Positions 36,806 to 46,143 of a stretch of DNA of 64,000 bases are shown piece by piece. This DNA is from Gammaproteobacteria bacterium LSUCC0112 (GTDB lineage: Bacteria > Pseudomonadota > Gammaproteobacteria > Pseudomonadales > Pseudohongiellaceae), in assembly GCA_004535785.1 (NCBI GenBank), contig SPIB01000001.1, forward strand, positions 43,033 to 107,032, written 5' to 3'. The notes below the pieces were generated by a model. The model was not told the origin of the DNA. It did not search any database and saw nothing but the letters and a program-made list of their open reading frames with translations. The translations under genes and the position numbers were made by a program. The stretch's first letter is position 1. Every line of letters begins with the position of its first letter.

Positions 36806-36946
36806 TTTCGCTAACTGTTGGTAAATTCCGTAAACAATACGCGATAAAATCTGCAAATATTTATATATATCAATATTTTGGTAACTGGCCCGGATTTTGC
36901 TGTTCCGTAAACCAGATGGTTTTAACAGAACAAGGGATCTACTTTT
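36806..36946 (+). promoter_or_regulatory. A/T-rich leader with direct repeats before ABC genes
   Basis: The 141-bp gap holds the direct repeat TTCCGTAAAC at 36826-36835 and 36903-36912, and an inverted repeat AAATATT (36855-36861) / AATATTT (36872-36878). It is much more A/T-rich than its surroundings, as promoters are. No clear -35/-10 pair can be assigned. Confidence 0.35.
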
Positions 36947-37828
36947 ATGCTAGCAATCAAAGGCCTGTCCAAAACATACAAAAACGGCGTACGCGCCCTC
37001 AACAACATCACACTGGATATTCCCACGGGCATGTTTGGCCTGTTGGGGCCAAACGGCGCCGGCAAGTCATCCTTGATGCGCACACTGGCGACCTTGCAGG
37101 AAGCCGACAGTGGCACTGCGTTTCTGGACGACATCAACATTCTTGAAGACAAAGACAGTCTGCGCAGAGTGCTGGGTTACCTGCCTCAGGACTTTGGCAG
37201 CTACCCTAAAATGACACCGCTGGACATGCTTGATCACTTTGCTGTGTTAAAGGGCGTCAGCAATCGGACAGAGCGCCGCGACATGGTGGACAGTCTGCTG
37301 CACAAAACCAATCTCTACGATGTGCGCAAAAAGGCCATCGACACCTTCTCCGGCGGGATGAAACAGCGTTTTGGTATCGCGCAGGCGTTAATTGGCAATC
37401 CGCGCCTGATCATTGTGGACGAACCTACGGCCGGGCTTGACCCCTCCGAACGCAATCGCTTTCACAACCTGCTGGCAGAAATTGGCGAGAACATCGTGGT
37501 GATTCTGTCGACCCACATTGTTGAAGATGTCAGCGACCTATGCCCGAACATGGCCATCATGGGCAAGGGTGAAATCCTGCTCAGCGGACGCCCACGCGAA
37601 GTGATTGACCGTCTGCGCGGCAGCATCTGGCGCAAACGCGTCACACGTGATGCCCTCGCAGCGTATCAACAACAGTATCAGGTCATTCTGTCACACCTGA
37701 CCGAAGGCGAGACGGTGATCCACGTGATCAGCGACACGCAACCGGCCGGTTTTGAGCCTCAGGAGGTCGATCTGGAGGATGTATATTTCTCCACCTTGAT
37801 CAAACATGACATCAAGGTCGCGGTGTAA
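36947..37828 (+). CDS. ABC transporter ATP-binding protein
   Basis: 293 residues. Walker A GPNGAGKS at 34-41, Q-loop Q81, signature FSGGM at 134-138, Walker B LIIVDEP at 154-160 and switch H190. It belongs to the ABC-2-type ATPases. The next gene, 25 bp later, encodes a long ABC permease with a peptidase domain, its likely partner. The C-terminal part has no extra domain. The cargo is unknown. Confidence 0.92.
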   Translation: MLAIKGLSKTYKNGVRALNNITLDIPTGMFGLLGPNGAGKSSLMRTLATLQEADSGTAFLDDINILEDKDSLRRVLGYLPQDFGSYPKMTPLDMLDHFAVLKGVSNRTERRDMVDSLLHKTNLYDVRKKAIDTFSGGMKQRFGIAQALIGNPRLIIVDEPTAGLDPSERNRFHNLLAEIGENIVVILSTHIVEDVSDLCPNMAIMGKGEILLSGRPREVIDRLRGSIWRKRVTRDALAAYQQQYQVILSHLTEGETVIHVISDTQPAGFEPQEVDLEDVYFSTLIKHDIKVAV

Positions 37829-37853
37829 ACCCAGCGTCCACAGGAGCACTGTC

Positions 37854-40800
37854 ATGTTTTGGACTATCGCAACATTTGAAATGAATTTTCACCGTCGTCA
37901 GTATTTGTTTTACGTGCTGTCCGGCGTGTTTTTCCTGCTGTCCTTTCTCGGCACTACCACCGATGGTGTGCAGATTGGCGGTGACTTCAGTAACGTCAAT
38001 ATCAATTCCCCGTATGCCATTCTGATTCAATTAAGCACGCTGTCCGTGATCACCTTATTGGGCGCGATTGCCTTTGCCGCCAACGGCGTCATCCGGGATC
38101 ACGAACTCAAAATGGCCGAGCTGTTTTTGTCTACGCCTGTGCGCAGATTTGAATATGTCTATGGCAGGTTTGCAGGCTCATTTGTCTTTGCTGCCGGCAT
38201 TTTTCTGGCTGCGGCGCTGGGTGTGCTGGTCGGCGAGTTTATGCCGTGGCTGGATCAGGAGCGCATCGGCGCATTTAATGGTACCGCTTACGCGTACAGC
38301 ATTTTGTTTGTGGGCCTTCCCAATCTGTTTATTTGTTCGAGCATTCTGTTTTGTATCGCCACGGCCACGCGCAGCATGATGGCGACCTACACCGGTATGG
38401 TCGCCCTGTTAATGCTGACGTTTTTGCTGGAAACCTTTAATGAACCGGCGACCGTTGAAACCATCAGTTTGCTGGATCCCTTTGGTGCCACTGCATTGCT
38501 GGAGGTCACCCGCTACTGGACGGTATTTGAGAAAAACTCACTGCTGCCGGCGGTGGAAGGTGCCTTTCTGGTAAACCGCCTGTTCTGGATGGTAATTGCC
38601 TTTGCATTTCTGGGGCTGGCATCGCTGCTGTATCCATTCAACATCAACCCGTCACGCAAACAGAGAAAAAAGGCTGCGTTAATAGTTGCGGATACACAAT
38701 CATCAACATCGGTGACTGCCGCACTGCCTCGTGTGCAACAGCACTTTGGACTGTCAACACAACTGCAACAATTCTGGTCACAAACCCGGCTTGAAGTAAA
38801 AAGTATTGTGCGCAGCACGGCGTTCCTGATTCTGCTGCTGATGGGCCTTGTTTTGATCATCGCCAATGCTGCCGGCAACCTCGGCAATATGTTTGGCACG
38901 GCCGTGTACCCGACCACCGCCATCATGGTGGACATCATCAACGGCGCATTTTCGTTATCGCTGTTATTTGTGCTGGTGTATTACGCCGGCGAATTGATGG
39001 TGCGTGAACGACAGGTGCGCATCGCCGGGATTGTGGATGCCATGCCATTTCAGAACTGGGTGATGTTGGCCGCCAAACTGTCCGCACTGACGCTGGTGAT
39101 TGTGTTGATGATGGTGTCGGCCATGCTGGCCGGTATCGGCGTACAGTTGTCGCGTGGGTATTACGACATTGAACTACTGCATTATCTGGCAGGTTTGTTG
39201 TTCTTTTTCCAGTTCCCGATTTACCTGATGATGGTGCTGGCGATTTTTGCCTATATCCTGACCCGCAACAAATTTTTTGCCATGGCCTTGATGGTGATTT
39301 ATGTGGTGTTCCTGATGGCAGCTCCACAAGTGGGTCTTGAACACGCCCTGTATCGCATGCGCATGCTGAGCCCGGTGTACTCGTCGTTTACGGGTTATGG
39401 ACACAATCTGGTCCCCTATCTGTGGCAAACACTGTATTGGGGATTGTTCGGGTGTTTGCTGCTGATGGTTGTTCAACTGCTGTGGCCGCGCGGCATTGAA
39501 GACGATTGGCGTAACCGCTTGAAAGTCGCCCGTCAACGGCTGACACGACCGATGTTGTTGTCGATGGGTGTGGTGACCAGTTTGTTTGTTGCCACCGGCG
39601 TCTGGATTTATTACAACACCAACGTGCTTAATGATTACAGCACGTTCCGTGATCGAGAGCGCATGCAGGCCGAGTACGAAAAGCAGTACCAGGTCCATGC
39701 GGATATCGCCCAACCATCACTGACCAGCGTGTATGCCGAGGTGGACATTTACCCTGAGTCTCGCGACGTCATCATCAAGGGCAGATACAGCCTGAGCAAT
39801 GTGTCCTCACAAACAATCAGTGAGATTCACGTCAGTCTGAGACCCTATCTGGATGTGCAACTGCTGGATATCCCGGGTGCGACGCTGACACACAATGACG
39901 AAACGCTGGGGTATCGCGTCTACGAACTCAGAACACCGATGGCGCCGGGCGCTGACCTGACCATGGATTTTGATGTGGCGTGGACTACCCCGGGATTTGC
40001 CAACAGCGGCCACGGCGCAGAGTTAACGTCCAACGGTACATTCTTCAACAATGGCGCAGCCTTTCCACAAATCGGGTATCAGCGCTCGCAGGAACTGCAG
40101 GACAACAACATACGCAGACGTCATGATCTGCCGCCGGTGCAGCGTGCCGCCAGCATTGATGACGCGGATGCACTGATGAAAAGTGGACTGGGTAGCGGCA
40201 ACCGCGTCAATTTTGAAACAGTGGTGTCGACCTCGACCGACCAGATTGCTTTGGCCCCCGGTTATCTGATCCGCGAGTGGGAAGATAACAACAGGCGCTA
40301 TTTCCACTACCGTATGGATACACCGATCTGGAACTTCTACTCGTTTATGTCAGCTGACTATCAGGTGAAAAAAGACACCTGGAGCAGCCCGACCGGCGAT
40401 GAGGTCGCCATCGAGGTGTATTATGTGCACGACTACAACATTGACACGATGATTCGCTCCACCAAAAACTCGCTGGATTATTTTACGGAGAACTTTTCTC
40501 CGTATCAGTATCGTCAGTTCCGCATCCTGGAGTTCCCGCGCTTTCAGGGCACGTTTGCACAGGCATTTCCCAACACCATTCCGTTTTCAGAGGGCATCGG
40601 GTTTATTGCTGACCTGAGAGATCCCAAAGAAATCGATTACGTGTTTTATGTCACTGCGCATGAACTGGCGCACCAGTGGTGGGGACATCAGGTGATTGGT
40701 GCAGACGTGCAGGGTTCCACCATGATTGTGGAATCACTGGCGCAATATTCTGCGCTGATGGCGATGGAACGCGAGTACGGTGCCGACCACATGAAACGTT

Positions 40801-41438
40801 TCCTGGCGTTTGAGCTGGATCGGTATTTACAAGGCCGTGGCGGCGAGGCCATTGATGAAATGCCGTTGTATCTGGTGGAGAATCAACCCTACATTCACTA
40901 CCGCAAAGGCAGTCTGGTGCTGTACGCCATCAAGGACTATATCGGCGAAGACAACATGAACCGGGCATTGGCTGATTTTCTGGACAAGTTTGCCTTCGGC
41001 GAAGCGCCCTACCCCACAACACGTGATCTGATCAGCAGTATCCGCGCCCACACGCCTGAGGCGTATCAGAGTGTGATCACCGATATGCTGGAGCGTATTG
41101 TGTTGTTTGACTTGCGTGTCACAAAGTCACAGGTCACCGAACTGGCTGATAGTCAGTACGAGGTGACCATCGATGTCAGCGCGCGCAAATTTGAGGCCAG
41201 CGGTGGCGGTGAAGAACGTGAAATCACCATCCGCGAATGGGTGGATATCGGGGTGTTTGGCGAAGAGGATCCGGCGACCGGCGTACCTGCCATTCTGTAC
41301 CTGCAGAAACACTTGATTGATCAAAATCAGCAGCAGATCAAGGTGACTGTTGCTTCACAGCCCGACACGGTTGGCATCGACCCGTTGAACAAACTGATCG
41401 ACCGCATTCCTTCCGACAATGTGACCGCAGCACAGTAA
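37854..41438 (+). CDS. ABC-2 permease fused to M1-family metallopeptidase
   Basis: 1194 residues from ATG 37854 (AGGAG seven bases upstream; an ATG at 37806 inside the previous gene is rejected). Residues ~1-590 contain about twelve hydrophobic segments in two ABC-2-like halves. Residues ~620-1194 form a periplasmic M1 aminopeptidase-like domain. Zinc site HELAH at 936-940 with E960 in VESLAQYSA; the spacing to the third ligand is one longer than in classical aminopeptidase N, a variation I believe is shared by this fusion family. Peptides moved or reached by the permease could be trimmed on the periplasmic side; substrate unknown. Confidence 0.9.
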   Translation: MFWTIATFEMNFHRRQYLFYVLSGVFFLLSFLGTTTDGVQIGGDFSNVNINSPYAILIQLSTLSVITLLGAIAFAANGVIRDHELKMAELFLSTPVRRFEYVYGRFAGSFVFAAGIFLAAALGVLVGEFMPWLDQERIGAFNGTAYAYSILFVGLPNLFICSSILFCIATATRSMMATYTGMVALLMLTFLLETFNEPATVETISLLDPFGATALLEVTRYWTVFEKNSLLPAVEGAFLVNRLFWMVIAFAFLGLASLLYPFNINPSRKQRKKAALIVADTQSSTSVTAALPRVQQHFGLSTQLQQFWSQTRLEVKSIVRSTAFLILLLMGLVLIIANAAGNLGNMFGTAVYPTTAIMVDIINGAFSLSLLFVLVYYAGELMVRERQVRIAGIVDAMPFQNWVMLAAKLSALTLVIVLMMVSAMLAGIGVQLSRGYYDIELLHYLAGLLFFFQFPIYLMMVLAIFAYILTRNKFFAMALMVIYVVFLMAAPQVGLEHALYRMRMLSPVYSSFTGYGHNLVPYLWQTLYWGLFGCLLLMVVQLLWPRGIEDDWRNRLKVARQRLTRPMLLSMGVVTSLFVATGVWIYYNTNVLNDYSTFRDRERMQAEYEKQYQVHADIAQPSLTSVYAEVDIYPESRDVIIKGRYSLSNVSSQTISEIHVSLRPYLDVQLLDIPGATLTHNDETLGYRVYELRTPMAPGADLTMDFDVAWTTPGFANSGHGAELTSNGTFFNNGAAFPQIGYQRSQELQDNNIRRRHDLPPVQRAASIDDADALMKSGLGSGNRVNFETVVSTSTDQIALAPGYLIREWEDNNRRYFHYRMDTPIWNFYSFMSADYQVKKDTWSSPTGDEVAIEVYYVHDYNIDTMIRSTKNSLDYFTENFSPYQYRQFRILEFPRFQGTFAQAFPNTIPFSEGIGFIADLRDPKEIDYVFYVTAHELAHQWWGHQVIGADVQGSTMIVESLAQYSALMAMEREYGADHMKRFLAFELDRYLQGRGGEAIDEMPLYLVENQPYIHYRKGSLVLYAIKDYIGEDNMNRALADFLDKFAFGEAPYPTTRDLISSIRAHTPEAYQSVITDMLERIVLFDLRVTKSQVTELADSQYEVTIDVSARKFEASGGGEEREITIREWVDIGVFGEEDPATGVPAILYLQKHLIDQNQQQIKVTVASQPDTVGIDPLNKLIDRIPSDNVTAAQ

Positions 41439-41469
41439 TTACCTGCGCCCGGTTGCTGCCACTGATTTG

Positions 41470-41500
41470 CCAAGGTTTGGTTTTATTGACCAAACCTTGG
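41470..41500 (+). terminator. Strong stem-loop downstream of permease-peptidase gene
   Basis: Perfect 12-bp arms (41470-41481 and 41489-41500) with a 7-base loop, 32 bp after the stop at 41438. It lacks a long T-run, so it is terminator-like but could be another palindrome. The remaining 137 bp before the TonB-receptor gene contains TTTACA at about 41531 and A/T-rich runs, without a confident promoter. Confidence 0.5.
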
Positions 41501-41637
41501 TGTCCTGACTGATACCAAATGGAGCATGCTTTACATCACAATGATTTTAAAGGGATTTTAATGTGGCCCGGGATTTGCTTTAAACCCCCAGTCACCGCAG
41601 CGATCAGTTCACTGCGAACGTTTTCAGGGAGAAATAC

Positions 41638-43662
41638 ATGAAGAGTTACATAAACAATAAACTCATTTTTGCCAACGCGTTGTCATCCATCACCACAGGC
41701 TCCGCCTTTGCTCAAGACAGCAGCACCCCCATACCCGTCATCAGTGAAACCGTACTGATGTACCAACCGGATTTTTTTGCCAGCTCCAACCCCGCCACTG
41801 CGCAGGACATGGTGAGCAGGATTCCGGGTTTCAGTATCAGTAACGGTGATGACGTGCGAGGGTTTGCCGGGGCCGGTGGCAATGTGCTGATCAACGGCGC
41901 TCGCCCTGCATCCAAGTCTGACAGTGTCACCTCAGTGCTGGGGCGCACCCCGGCGGGTCGGGTAGCACACATAGAATTGATTCGTGGTGCAACACCCGGC
42001 ATTGATATGCAAGGTCACTCGGTCGTGGTAAATGTGGTGCTGAATGAAGATATTTCCAGTCAGCATACCATTGTTGCACAGGGATATTTTTTTGATGGCG
42101 GCCCGACATTGCCGGGAGGTCGATATGAATACAATGCGACCAACAACGGCCGCACCACCTCACTGATGCTGGCGCGTGTAGTGGCCATGAATGACTCCAC
42201 CGGCAGTGGCACCCTGACACGCGCTGATGCTGATGGCAATCTGCTGTTGGCGGAACGCAGCACCAATAAATTTGACGGCGATGGCTGGTCTGGCCGCGCC
42301 AGTTGGTCGACACCCACGCGTGCTGGCAAACTGGAATTGACATCCGGTTTTACCGACTACATTTTTGAAGAATGGCTGACCTACCAGTCAACGTCCTCTG
42401 CACGTCACTACGATGTTAAAAATGACGTCAGCAATGCTGATTTTGCGGCACGTCTGGAAAGCCAGCTGAGCAGTCAACTGTCGCTGGAAACCCGGCTGAT
42501 CCACAACGTCGAACAAACCCAGTCTGCTAATCTGGCGACGCTGCCGACCGCAGAACAGTTGTTTGTCAGCGACAGTGACAACAACGAGTCGATTTTGAGA
42601 TCGGTATTGGGCTGGTCTGTCTCCGACACCTTGAATGTCGAATCCAGCGTTGAACTTGCCTACAACGCCTTGGACACACGTCAACGCTTGACCGTTAACG
42701 GCGGCGAAGTGGCGCTCCCGCTGTCAACAACCAAAGTCTCAGAGCTGCGCGCTGAGATGTCATCAATGGCCACATGGACTATCAACGAATCGCTCAAGAT
42801 TGAAGCCGGGGCGCGTCTGGAGCGTTCGACCATCAAACAAACCGGCGGTGCCGGCGCTGAGCGCAACTTTTTTTATCCAAAACCACGTCTGGCTGCCACC
42901 TGGGACATCGATGAAACACATCAGTTGCGCCTGCGCCTGGAGCGTGAGTTGGGCCAGCTGAATTTTTCTGACTTTGCTGCGTCCAGCTCATTGACTGATG
43001 ACCAGTACTTTGGCGGCAACCTGGATCTGCGCCCTCAGCAACGCCTGATCTCCGAGGCTGTGTACGAAAAACGTTTCAGTGATCGTGCTGTTGTGGGGTT
43101 GACGCTTCGTCACGATGAAATCAGTGATGTCATTGACCAGATTCCGTTGGACGACGGATTGACCGCCACCGGCAACATTGGCGATGGCACACTCGATCGG
43201 ATTGCATTGAATCTGCGCCTGCCGTTGGACTCATTGGGTATTCATGGTGCACGCCTGACCATGAGTACACAGTTTGACCACACACGTGTGCTGGACCCTA
43301 CGCAGAATCGGGAGCGCTCAATTTCAGGCAATCGGCCGTTTCGTGGGCGAATGAGTTTTGAACAGGATTTACAGCAGTTCAACATGAGCTGGGGCGTCAA
43401 CTATAACCCCTATTTCCGGGATACCACCTACAACCCTGACCAACGTCGAACCCGGGAATTGCGCCACAATCTGCAGTTGTTTACCGAAAAAACCTTCTCC
43501 AATGGCATGGTGGTGCGTGCTGAATACACGCATTGGGACGACTTCAGGGCGTATCGCGACACTTGGACAGATCGCAGCACACAGGCACTCGCTTTCAGAG
43601 AACAGCAGCGGCTGGATCCACGCGAATTTATCCAACTACGAGTCCGCAAGACATTTGGATAA
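41638..43662 (+). CDS. TonB-dependent receptor-like outer-membrane protein
   Basis: 674 residues. A signal-like N-terminus ends near GSAFAQ. The plug domain is seen as TAQDMVSRIPGFSIS, GNVLINGARPASKSDSV and GRVAHIELIRGATPGIDMQG. The remainder is a beta-barrel with alternating strands and ends in RVRKTFG, a terminal aromatic strand close to the C-terminus. It is a little short for a full 22-strand receptor and no TonB box is obvious. Two exported proteins follow, so it probably belongs to a small import or metal-linked module. Confidence 0.8.
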   Translation: MKSYINNKLIFANALSSITTGSAFAQDSSTPIPVISETVLMYQPDFFASSNPATAQDMVSRIPGFSISNGDDVRGFAGAGGNVLINGARPASKSDSVTSVLGRTPAGRVAHIELIRGATPGIDMQGHSVVVNVVLNEDISSQHTIVAQGYFFDGGPTLPGGRYEYNATNNGRTTSLMLARVVAMNDSTGSGTLTRADADGNLLLAERSTNKFDGDGWSGRASWSTPTRAGKLELTSGFTDYIFEEWLTYQSTSSARHYDVKNDVSNADFAARLESQLSSQLSLETRLIHNVEQTQSANLATLPTAEQLFVSDSDNNESILRSVLGWSVSDTLNVESSVELAYNALDTRQRLTVNGGEVALPLSTTKVSELRAEMSSMATWTINESLKIEAGARLERSTIKQTGGAGAERNFFYPKPRLAATWDIDETHQLRLRLERELGQLNFSDFAASSSLTDDQYFGGNLDLRPQQRLISEAVYEKRFSDRAVVGLTLRHDEISDVIDQIPLDDGLTATGNIGDGTLDRIALNLRLPLDSLGIHGARLTMSTQFDHTRVLDPTQNRERSISGNRPFRGRMSFEQDLQQFNMSWGVNYNPYFRDTTYNPDQRRTRELRHNLQLFTEKTFSNGMVVRAEYTHWDDFRAYRDTWTDRSTQALAFREQQRLDPREFIQLRVRKTFG

Positions 43663-43743
43663 AAGAAGACACTGACAACCTTGGCTAAAGTCCATTCCAG
43701 TGCTACTGTTTGGCAACGGACATGGACTAGGCTGAGCGTTAAC

Positions 43744-44637
43744 ATGGCTACTTATTGCATATCCAAATCTCAATCATTGGCGGTGGCGCTGTGCAGCATT
43801 GCGCTCTGCAATCCATTGAATGCTGAAACAGAGTCAACCCTGAATCTGTCTGCCAATTACCACAGCAACGTACCAAATGCGTTGTCGGAGCCCAATGTCT
43901 TTGGCGATAGTTTTCTCGACGTGAACTACCGGATTAACCGTTTTTTTGTGACCAGCCCCGGCAATCGACTCTCAATCGGGGCCGAGGCAGGCGCACGCCA
44001 GTACCGTCATACCCAAGGGCTTGAAAGTGCCACGCTTGGAGTGGGTATGGCATACAGCCATCGTGTGGGTCTTGGCCCTTATGCGCCGCGTTACAATCTT
44101 GGCCTGTCAGTTAACCGCGTTGAGTTCAGCGATCAATACCGGGATAGCTGGGTCAGTCAACTGACTGCGGAGTTTGGTAAACGATTGAGCCCGGCGTGGA
44201 TGTTGACGATGGGCATCAACGCGCGCGAACGCAATGGGGGAGACAACCAGGCACAGGCCTACAAACCCACGGCCAGTGGCGCTGTTTTTGATCAACAGAG
44301 TCGCGAATTCCTCTCCAGGCTTGAGTACACCTTGCTCAACGCTCATGCCATACGCGTTGGTTATCGCTTTCGTGATGGCGATATTGATGCCAGCTCTCCG
44401 CCCGGCACACCTCTGTTACCGGTTTCAAAAGCCATTGCCTTCGACCGCGGCATCGGCGGGGACTATGTTGCCTATTTACTCGAGGCACGCACACAAGGCC
44501 TGTCACTGGAATGGAGCATGCCGCTGGCGACCGACACAGGTCTGACACTGGGTTATGAGCGCCTGATCTCGCGTGGCGCACAGGGCAACAAATACTTCAA
44601 TTACAACCTTCGTGCAGAGCTCAATCTGCGATTTTGA
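43744..44637 (+). CDS. Outer-membrane beta-barrel-like protein, unknown family
   Basis: 297 residues from ATG 43744, which gives a short signal peptide (ending LNAE); a TTG at 43681 is possible but gives a poorer signal. The mature part is rich in alternating hydrophobic strands with aromatic ends (YRHTQGLESATLGVGMAYSH, YNLGLSVNRVEFSDQY, HAIRVGYRFRDGDID, YFNYNLRAELNLRF), and the last residue is Phe, as in outer-membrane barrels. It sits between a TonB-receptor-like gene and a cupredoxin-like gene. The function is unknown. Confidence 0.7.
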   Translation: MATYCISKSQSLAVALCSIALCNPLNAETESTLNLSANYHSNVPNALSEPNVFGDSFLDVNYRINRFFVTSPGNRLSIGAEAGARQYRHTQGLESATLGVGMAYSHRVGLGPYAPRYNLGLSVNRVEFSDQYRDSWVSQLTAEFGKRLSPAWMLTMGINARERNGGDNQAQAYKPTASGAVFDQQSREFLSRLEYTLLNAHAIRVGYRFRDGDIDASSPPGTPLLPVSKAIAFDRGIGGDYVAYLLEARTQGLSLEWSMPLATDTGLTLGYERLISRGAQGNKYFNYNLRAELNLRF

Positions 44638-44645
44638 GACTGGCT

Positions 44646-45344
44646 ATGAGTGCAAAACATAACACCTTTGGCGCATTCCGGCTGATAACCTTTTTTACCT
44701 TGCGTGCGACTGTTGCTATCGCGGTGCTGCTCATCTGGTCTGCCACAGCTCAAGCCGGGGAACTTGAGGTTGTGTTGACTGACGCAACGGGTCAGCCTGT
44801 GCCTGATGCCGTTGTTGAGATCATCTCGCCAGTGCCCGCCCTGCCCGCAGACTGGCCACTCACGGGTGAAATGGATCAAATCGACAAAGAGTTTGTGGGT
44901 CCCGTGTTAAAGGTGGTTAAAAACAGCCTGGTCTCTTTTCCAAACAGCGACGACATCCACCATCATGTCTACTCTTACTCCGATACCAAACGTTTTGAAT
45001 TGCCACTTTATAAGGGCGATACCGCCGAACCGGTCCTGTTCGACAAGGCCGGTGTCGCTGTGATTGGCTGCAATATCCACGATTGGATGTTGGGTTATGT
45101 CTACGTCGGGGAATCACATTTAATGGCCATGAGTGATGCTGCTGGTAAAGCGGTTGTACCCGATGTGCCAGTTGGTGAAGTTCGATTTAAAATCTGGCAC
45201 GCACGTGCCCGCGCCAATGATCTGGCACAGGAGCACGTCGTGACCATGAACGCAGAGGGAAGCACAGCACTCTCTGTGCAACTGGCGTTGACACCAGACC
45301 GGCGTATCCGGCGGGCGCCTGCCTCGGGTGGACTTCAGTATTGA
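44646..45344 (+). CDS. Cupredoxin-like exported protein (methylamine-utilisation-like)
   Basis: 232 residues with a signal peptide ending near residue 37 (SATAQA). The domain has a possible type-1 copper site: a histidine in SDDIHHHVYS (H105-H107), then C142, H145 and M148 in GCNIHDWM. This pattern is that of a plastocyanin/azurin-like site. Related proteins are often annotated as methylamine utilization proteins without evidence. A carboxypeptidase-like strand region (LTDATGQPVPDAVVEI) occurs near the start. It follows the outer-membrane protein gene by 8 bp. Confidence 0.75.
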   Translation: MSAKHNTFGAFRLITFFTLRATVAIAVLLIWSATAQAGELEVVLTDATGQPVPDAVVEIISPVPALPADWPLTGEMDQIDKEFVGPVLKVVKNSLVSFPNSDDIHHHVYSYSDTKRFELPLYKGDTAEPVLFDKAGVAVIGCNIHDWMLGYVYVGESHLMAMSDAAGKAVVPDVPVGEVRFKIWHARARANDLAQEHVVTMNAEGSTALSVQLALTPDRRIRRAPASGGLQY

Positions 45345-45359
45345 GGCAGGTAACCCGCC

Positions 45360-45971
45360 TCACCCCAGGTTGCGGAAAAATAATCGCATGAATTTAGGCG
45401 CGTGCTCCCGCATCACCAGACTGCCGGGATCACGCAGATAATCCACAACGATGCCCGTAATGTAGGACAGCAAAGCCATGCTTAACACACGGGTATCCAC
45501 ATCAGCCAGCAGGTGTTTGTGTTTTTTCGCGCGCGCAAAGTATTCGGAGAACAACTCGATACTCTGTTTTTTGCGGGCGTTTTGTAAGTCCAGATAGGGT
45601 TCCATCTCGCCGGTGTAGTCACTTTTCAGGAACAAAATACTCAGCACTTTGAACTTGTCCAGGTTGTTTTCCAGATCGATCAGCAAATCTGCACACATTC
45701 GCTCCAGTTGCAACAGCGGATGAGGGTGGTCATTGCGCAAGTCCGCCAAAATGGTGTCGGCAAAGTTCAGCTGCAAACGGTCGTTCAATGCATCAAATAC
45801 ATCCAGCTTGTTTTTGAAGTGCCAATAGATTGCGCCACGGGTAACATTGGCCTGACTGGCAATTTCGTTCAGTGTGGCATTGGCCACCCCTCTGTCGAAA
45901 AACACATCAACTGCCGCGTCCATAATACGACTGCGTGTCCTTGCGGCCTCTTCTTTTGTTCGCCGAACCAT
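45360..45971 (-). CDS. TetR/AcrR-family transcriptional regulator (AcrR/TtgR type)
   Basis: 203 residues from ATG 45971 (upstream ATG at 46058 would overlap its own operator). The N-terminus, MVRRTKEEAARTRSRIMDAA, and the helix-turn-helix VTRGAIYWHFKNK strongly resemble AcrR and TtgR. It likely represses an efflux pump and itself, released by drugs. A TtgR-like operator is seen 55 bp upstream of its start. The nearest RND pump is 14 kb away, so its targets may be there or elsewhere. It converges with the cupredoxin gene, ending 16 bp away. Confidence 0.88.
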   Translation of the reverse strand: MVRRTKEEAARTRSRIMDAAVDVFFDRGVANATLNEIASQANVTRGAIYWHFKNKLDVFDALNDRLQLNFADTILADLRNDHPHPLLQLERMCADLLIDLENNLDKFKVLSILFLKSDYTGEMEPYLDLQNARKKQSIELFSEYFARAKKHKHLLADVDTRVLSMALLSYITGIVVDYLRDPGSLVMREHAPKFMRLFFRNLG

Positions 45972-46025
45972 AATTGTCCTCTTAGGGCTGATGTATTCCT
46001 GACTCACCAACATCAAAGCAGCCGG

Positions 46026-46048
46026 ATTATACATTCGTAGTTGTTTGT
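46026..46048 (-). promoter_or_regulatory. TtgR-like operator overlapping the regulator promoter
   Basis: On the minus strand it reads ACAAACAAC, three bases, GAATGTA, then TAAT. As I recall it, the TtgR operator of Pseudomonas putida contains the same blocks in the same order. A perfect TATAAT (46026-46031) is included and would be covered by the repressor. The nine-base half GTTGTTTGT recurs at 46135-46143, next to the start of the divergent gene. Confidence 0.6.
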
Positions 46049-46143
46049 TTTCGAGCAACTGAATCGCAAGTGCTTCCTTGGCAACCCCGGTTTGTTTATG
46101 ATCGGTCTCGTATCAAAAAAAATAATAAAAAAGGGTTGTTTGT

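Noticed and set aside
45972-46058. 29-residue extension of the AcrR-type regulator
   Set aside because: It would run across the operator and -10 box; AcrR-like sequence begins at the ATG at 45971.
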